A stretch of 6,640 nucleotides of DNA, from positions 1 to 6,640 of the forward strand of contig JAUVRU010000122.1 in NCBI GenBank assembly GCA_030597485.1. The letters run 5' to 3'. A model generated the notes under the pieces. That model had not been told where the DNA came from. It did no database searches and worked only from the letters and a program-made list of their open reading frames with translations. Positions 1 to 4,439 of the stretch are shown piece after piece (position 1 is the first letter of the stretch; each line of letters begins with the position of its first letter). The stretch comes from Anaerolineae bacterium. GTDB lineage: Bacteria; Chloroflexota; Anaerolineae; 4572-78; NAK82. The translations under genes and the position numbers were made by a program.

Positions 1-34
1 ATCCCGGCATCTACACCGTCCCAGTGTCCAGGGA
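1..34 (+). repeat. 34-bp dispersed repeat, copy 1
   Basis: This is a full copy of a 34-bp sequence that begins ATCCCGGCATCTAC and ends CCGTCCCAGTGTCCAGGGA. It starts at the first base of the window, so the repeat may extend further left. It differs from copy 4 at a single base (C instead of T in GTCYAGGGA). It lies beyond the 3' end of the leftward XRE gene. The ends form a short inverted repeat (TCCC near the left, GGGA at the right). Function is unknown. Confidence 0.8.
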
Positions 35-93
35 GCGACACCGCCCCGGTATCATTCTGGAACTGGCGCATGGCACAGCGCTACGCCAATTGC

Positions 94-444
94 CTACTGA
101 TCAAACTCCTTCGCGCTCTCCTGGGCCACAAAACGCGCATACCCTAAGATCGTCTCCCGTTCTCGCTGTAACAGATTCTCCATCAACCCCACCAGCTCCC
201 GGGTCTCCTCCGACACGTCATCGATCTCAACCGCAACGCCGCCCACAAAATAGGTGACTGGCCGGCCCAATATCCGGCACACGTCCAACAGCACGTCTAG
301 CCCAATCAGAGTGCGCCCGCGCTCCATCCCGCTGTACCCCACCTGAGTCAATCCCAACTGATGCGCCAACGCCTCCTGAGTCAAGCCTGCCTCAATCCTC
401 GCCTCGCGCAGCCGGGCACCCACCACCCGCCGAATATCAGCCAT
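94..444 (-). CDS. XRE-family HTH transcriptional repressor
   Basis: The 116-residue product has a Cro/C1-type helix-turn-helix at about residues 8-62. The recognition region is LTQEALAHQLGLTQVGYSGMERG, in which the Q..LA...G.....S..E.G pattern is typical of the family. A helical tail of about 50 residues follows and could mediate dimerisation. I chose the ATG at 442-444 over the GTG two codons upstream because GGGGGT lies about 8 nt before it. It is divergent from a second XRE gene and shares a control region with it. By analogy with phage and ICE repressors it probably binds that region and represses itself and the rightward genes. The fold is seen in the sequence; the targets are inferred. 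No protease or metallopeptidase partner gene is visible beside it. Confidence 0.88.
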   Translation of the reverse strand: MADIRRVVGARLREARIEAGLTQEALAHQLGLTQVGYSGMERGRTLIGLDVLLDVCRILGRPVTYFVGGVAVEIDDVSEETRELVGLMENLLQRERETILGYARFVAQESAKEFDQ

Positions 445-464
445 AGTCACTCACCCCCAAGAGA

Positions 465-473
465 ACTATACCA
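465..473 (-). promoter_or_regulatory. extended -10 promoter for the leftward XRE gene
   Basis: On the minus strand TGG precedes TATAGT, which matches an extended -10 element. No good -35 hexamer lies at 16-18 bp, only TAGCGT. Transcription would begin about 14 nt before the ATG, just leaving room for the ribosome binding site. The weak -35 suits a promoter controlled by a bound regulator. Confidence 0.45.
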
Positions 474-479
474 CACAAT

Positions 480-494
480 ATAGCACTACGCTAT
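480..494. promoter_or_regulatory. palindromic operator candidate between divergent XRE genes
   Basis: The sequence is ATAGC-ACTAC-GCTAT, a perfect 5-bp inverted repeat around a 5-bp centre. It ends exactly where the rightward -35 hexamer (494-499) begins, and it covers the -35 zone of the leftward extended -10 promoter. That position would let one bound dimer affect both promoters. Binding by either XRE protein is inferred. Confidence 0.5.
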
Positions 495-522
495 TGACAA
501 GGGCCGTGCAATATGATATACT
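494..522 (+). promoter_or_regulatory. sigma70-type promoter for the rightward accessory operon
   Basis: A perfect -35 TTGACA (494-499) is followed after 17 bp by TATACT (517-522), one mismatch from the -10 consensus. Transcription would start near 529, leaving a leader of about 34 nt before the XRE start codon at 563. This is among the strongest promoters in the window and is expected to be held off by a repressor. Confidence 0.8.
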
Positions 523-562
523 CATAACAACCTGTACTAATCAGGCCCTGGGAGGCCACAAA

Positions 563-790
563 ATGAGCACCGGCCAGATCGTCCGCATACTGCGAGCCTT
601 CAAAAATCTCTCTCAGCGCCAGCTCTCGTACCGCGCCCAGCTGTCGCAATTCACCATAAGCGCGATCGAAACAGGCCGACGTAGACCCACAAAAGCCCAC
701 CTGGCCGCACTGGAAGACGGCCTGGGCGTGAAATTCACCGACCCGCGTCTGATCCGCGGTCTCCAACTCATCGAGGAGGCGCTCTCGTGA
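563..790 (+). CDS. small XRE-family HTH protein (Cro-like)
   Basis: The 75-residue protein is almost entirely one Cro/C1-type helix-turn-helix. It contains LSQRQLSYRAQLSQFTISAI followed by ETGRRRPTKAHLAALEDGLG, with the usual helix 2/helix 3 and E-G-R-R-P pattern. The start at 563 is set by GGAGG at 551-555 with 7 nt spacing. The frame is open back to a TTG at 494, but that codon overlaps the -35 hexamer and cannot be the start. It is the first gene after the strong promoter and divergent from the larger XRE gene. This is the arrangement of a repressor/antirepressor or cI/cro pair, but which role it plays cannot be told from sequence. Confidence 0.85.
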   Translation: MSTGQIVRILRAFKNLSQRQLSYRAQLSQFTISAIETGRRRPTKAHLAALEDGLGVKFTDPRLIRGLQLIEEALS

Positions 791-796
791 CCGACC

Positions 797-820
797 CCAC
801 ACCGTCCCAGTGTCCAGGGA
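797..820 (+). repeat. 34-bp dispersed repeat, copy 2 (5'-truncated)
   Basis: The right 24 bp of the 34-bp repeat are present (CCACACCGTCCCAG then TGTCCAGGGA) with one mismatch; the ATCCCGGCAT part is missing. Copies 2 and 3 share the following bases GGGATA. It starts 7 bp after the stop codon of the small XRE gene, so it occupies the junction between two accessory genes. Confidence 0.75.
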
Positions 821-844
821 GGGATACCACTGGATGGATACGTG

Positions 845-1240
845 ATGGTCAGACGAGACGATCTGCAGGCGCTAGCCCAGGTCGGCCAGTCGAAGATCCC
901 GCTCGTCGTAGATCCCGCTCGCGGGGCGGGGCAGCCGGCCGTCGAAGATCCCGCTTGTCCCGCGACCGGGGCTTGCCCCGAGGTGCCGGGACGGTGCGGG
1001 GCAGACCCACCCGAGCCACTCCTCACCGTCCGCCAGGCCGCACACCAGCTAAGCCTATCACCATCCGCCGTTCACAACTACATCAGCAGCCACCAGCTAC
1101 CAGTCATCCGCCTGGGGCGCGCCATCCGAATCCAGCCAGCCGACCTGGCCGAGTTCATCTCAGCCCATGCCATCCCGGCATCTACGCCGTCCCAGTGTCT
1201 AGGGAGGGATAGACAGAACGGAAACGGAAGGGGACAATGA
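845..1240 (+). CDS. excisionase-type (HTH_17) DNA-binding protein
   Basis: The C-terminal half of this 131-residue protein, about residues 59-109, is an excisionase/MerR-like winged helix. It runs from LLTVRQAAHQLSLSPSAVHN through YISSHQLPVIRLGRAIRI to QPADLAEFI. Such proteins bend DNA at attachment sites as recombination directionality factors, or act as small regulators. Residues about 17-57 are low-complexity Pro/Gly/Ala/Asp sequence encoded by short DNA repeats, so this part is probably an inserted repeat and not a domain. The start is uncertain. ATG 845 (or GTG 842) lacks a clear ribosome binding site, and GTG 983 would leave mainly the HTH. The frame is also open without stops from the XRE stop codon onward. 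The last 20 or so residues are encoded by a dispersed 34-bp repeat. The stop overlaps the next gene as ATGA. Confidence 0.72.
   Translation: MVRRDDLQALAQVGQSKIPLVVDPARGAGQPAVEDPACPATGACPEVPGRCGADPPEPLLTVRQAAHQLSLSPSAVHNYISSHQLPVIRLGRAIRIQPADLAEFISAHAIPASTPSQCLGRDRQNGNGRGQ
889..956 (+). repeat. three direct copies of a 16-bp repeat
   Basis: GTCGAAGATCCCGCTC at 889-904, GTCGTAGATCCCGCTC at 905-920 and GTCGAAGATCCCGCTT at 941-956 are near-identical. The first two are adjacent and the third follows a 20-bp G-rich spacer. All lie inside the excisionase frame, where they encode the VDPAR/VEDPA repeats. Both spacings (16 bp and 36 bp from copy to copy) add up to 52 nt, not a multiple of 3, so the second copy is read in another frame than the first and third. 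Confidence 0.7.
958..991. repeat. REP-like imperfect palindrome inside the excisionase gene
   Basis: TCCCG at 958-962 pairs with CGGGA at 987-991, and the inner arms CGGGG (967-971) and CCCCG (976-980) surround CTTG. The middle of the stem is mismatched. This looks like a repetitive extragenic palindrome. Its position inside a reading frame, next to the 16-bp repeats, suggests a repeat insertion that kept the frame open. Confidence 0.5.
1172..1205 (+). repeat. 34-bp dispersed repeat, copy 3 (within a coding end)
   Basis: A full copy, with one base (G in CTACGCCG) different from copy 4. It lies inside the excisionase gene, where it encodes roughly the last residues after the HTH domain (IPASTPSQCLGRD). 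The gene therefore appears to have gained its C-terminus by running into the repeat. The bases GGGATA follow, as at copy 2. Confidence 0.8.
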
Positions 1241-1356
1241 ATGACCTCAATGCTATTCCCATCGCGTTCATCCTCGTCATCTACCTGATCATCCTGCAAA
1301 TCACAGCCTATGTCATCCGACACCGATTCCAAATGGTGCCAAGCCCTCACCGCTAA
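1237..1356 (+). CDS. 39-aa single-pass membrane miniprotein
   Basis: This short frame starts at the ATG in the ATGA overlap with the excisionase stop codon, and GGAAGGGG lies just upstream (1226-1233). The product has a short polar N-terminus (MNDLNAIP), a hydrophobic helix at about residues 9-27 rich in Ile, Leu and Val, and a basic tail (RHRFQM...PSPHR). This predicts an N-out, C-in single-pass peptide by the positive-inside rule. Function is unknown. Small peptides of this shape occur in phages and in type I toxin systems, but nothing shows which applies. The overlap suggests translational coupling. The next gene begins within its 3' part in another frame. Confidence 0.5.
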   Translation: MNDLNAIPIAFILVIYLIILQITAYVIRHRFQMVPSPHR

Positions 1357-1669
1357 GGGCAAGCCGTGCAGAGCCTGGGCAATGCACGACTCTGATCTAT
1401 GCGCAGCCCATAGTGGACGCACCGCCAAGAACCGCCAGACCCACGGATTCTACGCCAAATCGGCGAAGTCCCGTCCCGCTTCCTGCTGCGGGGGGGAAAG
1501 GCCAGAATCCCGCCCACGGGGAAAGGGGTTGGAAACCATCGACCCCCAACGCCCTGCGCCGCTTCCAGCCCCATCTGAGCGGCAAAATAGCCACGCGCGG
1601 CAGCCCGCGCGGGCGTTTGCTCTGGGGTGTCTTCGTTGTGAGATAAGCTATGGCGACATTTCTCTCTGA
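1310..1669 (+). CDS. phage-style Cys/His zinc-knuckle protein, probably frameshifted
   Basis: The N-terminal 50 residues carry a likely metal-binding knuckle. It reads WCQALTAKGKPC followed by RAWAMHDSDLCAAH, giving C-x9-C-x10-C-x2-H, and then a THGFYAK motif. This combination (CxxxxxxGxPCxxxA...C..H plus HGFY) is familiar from small phage and integrative-element proteins of unknown role. After residue 60 the frame becomes low-complexity Arg/Pro/Ser. A run of seven G at 1490-1496 marks the change. A one-base shift there moves into a frame ending at TAA 1644-1646, 3 nt before the next ATG, with more strongly GC-biased third positions. The real 3' end may therefore be 1646. The ATG at 1310 has no clear ribosome binding site and overlaps the miniprotein gene. 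Confidence 0.55.
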   Translation: MSSDTDSKWCQALTAKGKPCRAWAMHDSDLCAAHSGRTAKNRQTHGFYAKSAKSRPASCCGGERPESRPRGKGLETIDPQRPAPLPAPSERQNSHARQPARAFALGCLRCEISYGDISL

Positions 1670-1904
1670 AGTTCGTGGTTTTACCCCATTGATTGACATT
1701 GTGGCGGAGGGCGTGGGTATGGTGGGAGCGGTGGTGTACGGAATGGTGTGGCGGTATTGCCGGATGTCGGATGGGGTGTGCCGGGCTGCGGTTGGTACGA
1801 TTGCGGCTCAGTCCCATATGTCGCGGCGGACAGCTCAACGAGCGCTGCGGGTGCTGGAAGAAGTCGGCTACATCCAGGACATTGAAGTGACCCCCAAGAG
1901 CTGA
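1650..1904 (+). CDS. short winged-helix (HTH_36-like) protein, replication-protein N-terminus type
   Basis: The 84-residue product reads FTPLIDIVAEGVGMVGAVVY, then GMVWRYCRMSDGVCRAAVGT and IAAQSHMSRRTAQRALRVLE, ending EVGYIQDIEV. This is the helix-turn-helix plus wing found at the N-terminus of phage and plasmid replication initiators and replisome organisers. There a growth-state segment (here VYGMVWRYCR) precedes IA....S.RTV.R.L..L...G.I. Family members usually continue for 100 or more residues. Here TGA follows directly after the wing, so the protein is either a minimal DNA-binding form or truncated. It overlaps the previous frame by 20 bases, or follows it by 3 bases if that gene ends at 1646. 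The ribosome binding site is weak (GAG about 7 nt upstream). Confidence 0.65.
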   Translation: MATFLSEVRGFTPLIDIVAEGVGMVGAVVYGMVWRYCRMSDGVCRAAVGTIAAQSHMSRRTAQRALRVLEEVGYIQDIEVTPKS

Positions 1905-1911
1905 ACACTTT

Positions 1912-2166
1912 TTGGGCCACGTTAAGGGGGGACCTGTAACTGATGGGGCTCAGGTGGTGATTTGCGAAGAACTGTCTCCACACAAGCCGGGACTTGGTCG
2001 AATGGCCATTGTGGGCGACAAGACATGGGAAGAGATCATCATCAAGGCAGACGATCTTGTGTTAGGCGAGAAGTATTTCGATATCTCACAGCTAGACGAG
2101 GCCTGGGAATGGGTCGAGGGGGGCTCTGAGTGGATTCCGACCACGGAACGACATAGAAAAACGTGA
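1912..2166 (+). CDS. hypothetical protein, start uncertain
   Basis: I do not recognise this 84-residue acidic product. It has a Trp- and Glu-rich C-terminal part (KTWEEIIIKADDLVLGEKYF, DISQLDEAWEWVEGG). The TTG at 1912 has no good ribosome binding site. The ATG at 2002, with GGGAC 8 nt upstream, would give a 54-residue protein starting MAIVGDKTWEEI. The frame is open back to 1891, inside the preceding winged-helix gene. It could therefore be a detached C-terminal part of a longer gene separated by a frameshift. It is the last rightward gene before the terminator at 2266. Confidence 0.4.
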   Translation: MGHVKGGPVTDGAQVVICEELSPHKPGLGRMAIVGDKTWEEIIIKADDLVLGEKYFDISQLDEAWEWVEGGSEWIPTTERHRKT

Positions 2167-2265
2167 TCAAAGTCGTTCTGTCGATGATGGGCGAATGAGC
2201 AGCTAAGACTGAGTGAGAGGCAGGTTTTCAAGCTGAAACTTGTCGAGGCTCGGCCCAAAGCAAGA

Positions 2266-2296
2266 GGCCCCGCCACATTGGACGGGGCCTTGTTTG
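2266..2296 (+). terminator. intrinsic terminator between convergent genes
   Basis: GGCCCCG (2266-2272) pairs perfectly with CGGGGCC (2283-2289) across a 10-nt loop, followed by TTGTTTG. It ends the rightward accessory operon. On the minus strand the stem is followed by TCTTGCTTT, so it may also stop transcription of the QueG-like gene, which ends at 2345. The 100 bases before it (2167-2265) show no gene. Confidence 0.75.
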
Positions 2297-2344
2297 TCAG
2301 GCAACGAGCGGCGTTTGGTGCAGCGTGTGGTACAATCAAGCCAG

Positions 2345-3376
2345 TTATGCCTGATTCTTTTTGTCTTCCAGCACATTGACTGCCCATCTGAAGTATCCCT
2401 GCAATTGCGCAGGGGCAGTGTCAACATGTAGTTTCAGAGCCATCAAAGCCTCTTGCCGGCCTTTTCCTATGTTAGCCAGGGCAATTGCGGCATTGCGGCG
2501 GAGGATCTCGGGGTAGCTTTCGCCAAGAAGCTCTATGAGATCAGGGGATCGTTCCAGACCATCAAGGTGTTTGTGGCTGGAGTGATGCTGTGAGTCAAAG
2601 CAGGCACGAGGATCGATTTCGCGGGCGACCAGGTCTCTGTTGGCGGGACATACTTCCTGGCAGATGTCGCAGCCACAAACCCAGTTCCACATGTTGGAGC
2701 GCGTTTCCGGCTCAATAAAAGCCATCCTCCGGGTGATCGGGTTGATACAGAGTTTCGGATTTACCTTGTAGGGCGCGTATAAGGCCCCCGTTGGGCATGC
2801 TCTCAGGCATCGGTCACAGTCTTCACAGGGTGAAGCGGGTCTTTCGTAAACATCAGGTACTAGCTCCACATCGGTGATGACATCACGAAGTGCGATGTAC
2901 GAACCATAACGTTCGGCCAGGAAAATGCCATTCTTCCCATAGACTCCCAGCCCCGTGCGGTCAGCAAGGAACTTCAAGGGTACATGCTGTCCCTGGATCG
3001 CCCTGTGACCACGACTCTGCAGAAGGGCTACGATCTGCCTGGATATCTGTCGCACAACCGGATAGTAGCTGTAGATCCTGGCCGTTTTACCACGCAAGTC
3101 CCCCCGCGTATTCCTGGTCGCCGCAATCTTGTCATAAGCATATACACCCAGCATAATTATCGTTTTCGCACCCGGCAGCGCATTGCGCGCGTCCGAAAGA
3201 AGCGCGAAGAAGGACGCGCCGTCGGAAACCATGTAGTCTTGTGGCCCTGCGCCCGTTTCCCGGAGGCGCTCGCCCACCTGCGCCAGATAGTCGGTATAGA
3301 CTTCTACTCCCGCCATTCCCACCAGCTGCGCGCCTTGCGAACGAGCCAATTCCTTGACTTCATCTCTCAGTGACAT
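2345..3376 (-). CDS. QueG-superfamily double [4Fe-4S] protein (DUF1730), divergent paralogue
   Basis: The 343-residue product has the order of epoxyqueuosine reductase (cobalamin- and Fe-S-dependent, last step of queuosine synthesis in tRNA): an N-terminal DUF1730 domain, GLGVYGKNGIF (residues 142-152), a ferredoxin-like part and a C-terminal HEAT-like helix pair (about 285-337). Cluster cysteines are C184, C187, C190, C194 (CEDCDRCLRACPTGA) and C236, C239, C243 (CGCDICQEVCPAN), with C210 upstream. Two QueG signatures differ. The segment that normally reads VD.APV.ER, 14 residues before GLG, here reads IQGQHVPLK, placing Gln128 at the active-site Asp. The CISYLTIE stretch here reads CINPITRR. 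It is therefore a redox paralogue of uncertain substrate and may not act on queuosine. The ATG at 3374-3376 has GAGG 5 nt upstream. It stands alone, convergent with the accessory operon. Confidence 0.8.
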   Translation of the reverse strand: MSLRDEVKELARSQGAQLVGMAGVEVYTDYLAQVGERLRETGAGPQDYMVSDGASFFALLSDARNALPGAKTIIMLGVYAYDKIAATRNTRGDLRGKTARIYSYYPVVRQISRQIVALLQSRGHRAIQGQHVPLKFLADRTGLGVYGKNGIFLAERYGSYIALRDVITDVELVPDVYERPASPCEDCDRCLRACPTGALYAPYKVNPKLCINPITRRMAFIEPETRSNMWNWVCGCDICQEVCPANRDLVAREIDPRACFDSQHHSSHKHLDGLERSPDLIELLGESYPEILRRNAAIALANIGKGRQEALMALKLHVDTAPAQLQGYFRWAVNVLEDKKNQA

Positions 3377-3596
3377 AACGACCTCACTTGGTATGGCCCC
3401 ACTATATGTTTTCCTATCCCCAATTCCCTAATCCCGGCCCGACAGTGATGCCTCGCGCACTGGCGGATTCACGCAAAGGTGAAGTGCACCCCTTCGTTTG
3501 GTGGATTATAGGGGGGACCCTGGATGGTGGCAAGGGGAAGCCCCCCTTGGTTGCGGAGGTCTCTTGTGTTGCGATCGGGGATCCGGGTGGCATACC

Positions 3597-3630
3597 ATCC
3601 CGGCATCTACACCGTCCCAGTGTCTAGGGA
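3597..3630 (+). repeat. 34-bp dispersed repeat, copy 4
   Basis: This is a full copy in the same orientation as the other three. It lies in the 298-bp gap between the start of the QueG-like gene (3376) and the end of the SanA-like gene (3675). Elsewhere that gap holds only a GC-rich small hairpin (CAAGGGG at 3531-3537 with CCCCTTG at 3543-3549, no T run) and no convincing coding frame. It is about 2.4 kb from copy 3, so the repeat family extends beyond the accessory operon. Confidence 0.8.
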
Positions 3631-3674
3631 AACCTATGTAAATCAGCGCCCCCGTCCACACCTCAAAGCGCAAC

Positions 3675-4331
3675 CTAGCTCCCGATAGGAATAGGCTCCC
3701 CCAGGACGGGCGTGGGACGCGCTACGTGTATGTCCCACCAGGCAGCGGCTGAGGCGATGGTCTCACGCACCTCCCACTGCAACCGCAGTAATCGGCGATA
3801 ATGCCGGTTATTGGCTGCGTACCCCACCGAGTCAACTCCCAGGTGATCACACAGGTAGGCAGCCCGTGCCTGGTGAAATCCCTGTGTGACCAACACAGCT
3901 TCGGTGATCCCGAAAATGGCACTGGCCCGGTAGCAGCTGTCGTAGGTGCGGCGACCGGCATAGTCGAGCACAATGGCATCGTCCGGCACCCCCAGCTCCA
4001 GAGCGTAGGCTTTCATAGCAGCCGGTTCGTTGTAGTAGAGGAATCGGTTGTCGCCAGTCATGAGCAGTTTCTGTACTTTGCCAGCGTGGTACAGAGCCCC
4101 GGCTGCCTCAATCCTGTCGGCCAGGGCCGACGTGGGGCGACCGTTTTGCACACCAGCCCCAAACACGATGGCCACTCTACGCGGTGGGACCTCCCCAACA
4201 GCGGTGTAGATGCGGGACTTGTAAGTGGCGGTCAGCCACACTCGCCAACCAACCAGCGCGCAGAGCCCCAAGACCACTATTGCAGCCAGGCAACCGCAGC
4301 TATGGGTTAGCGAGCGAGAGTCTTTGGACAT
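3675..4331 (-). CDS. sanA: SanA/YdcF (DUF218) family membrane-anchored envelope protein
   Basis: The 218-residue protein starts with a cytoplasmic tail and one membrane helix (about residues 12-35). A DUF218 domain follows on the outer face. Family motifs are VAIVFGAGV (53-61), LADRIEAAGALYHAGKVQKL (70-89) plus LMTGDN (90-95), YNEPAAMKAYA (100-110), IVLDYAGRRTYDS (120-132) and VTQGFHQARAAYLCDHLGVD (148-167). YNEP, DYAG.RT.DS and TQ.FH are hallmarks of SanA, which in E. coli supports exclusion of vancomycin at high temperature. The biochemical activity of the family is not settled. The ATG at 4329-4331 is preferred over the preceding TTG. The ribosome binding site is poor (GGAAGGTGAC about 15 nt or more upstream). 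It lies 108 bp downstream of the membrane gene on the same strand, so cotranscription is likely. Confidence 0.87.
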   Translation of the reverse strand: MSKDSRSLTHSCGCLAAIVVLGLCALVGWRVWLTATYKSRIYTAVGEVPPRRVAIVFGAGVQNGRPTSALADRIEAAGALYHAGKVQKLLMTGDNRFLYYNEPAAMKAYALELGVPDDAIVLDYAGRRTYDSCYRASAIFGITEAVLVTQGFHQARAAYLCDHLGVDSVGYAANNRHYRRLLRLQWEVRETIASAAAWWDIHVARPTPVLGEPIPIGS

Positions 4332-4439
4332 CAACAGCTGGTTTCGTCACCTTCCGGGTTCAGGATGCACGCATAGTCTTTGGCCGTCCCTGCTGTTGAT
4401 TGCTGGTAAGGGTCCACAATCCCCAAGGGCGGCTGACAC

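Noticed and set aside
787..1212. Long Arg/Pro-rich frame across the excisionase gene
   Set aside because: Its composition is that of an out-of-frame reading of GC-rich DNA, and the HTH domain lies in the other frame.
1480..1646. Similarity of the shifted frame to ribosomal protein L28 (GGKGQ, LRRFQPHLSGK)
   Set aside because: Only a loose resemblance to the CGK...RRF.PNL pattern; the cysteines and the start are missing and the setting is an accessory operon.
3531..3549. Terminator of the SanA-like gene
   Set aside because: The CAAGGGG/CCCCTTG hairpin has no T run on either strand and lies about 130 bp past the stop codon.
3388..3627. 79-codon plus-strand frame in the QueG-SanA gap
   Set aside because: No ribosome binding site or recognisable sequence, and its end is made by a dispersed repeat copy.
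1..3630. Integron attC sites
   Set aside because: The 34-bp repeat lacks the RYYYAAC/GTTRRRY core sites and no integrase is present.
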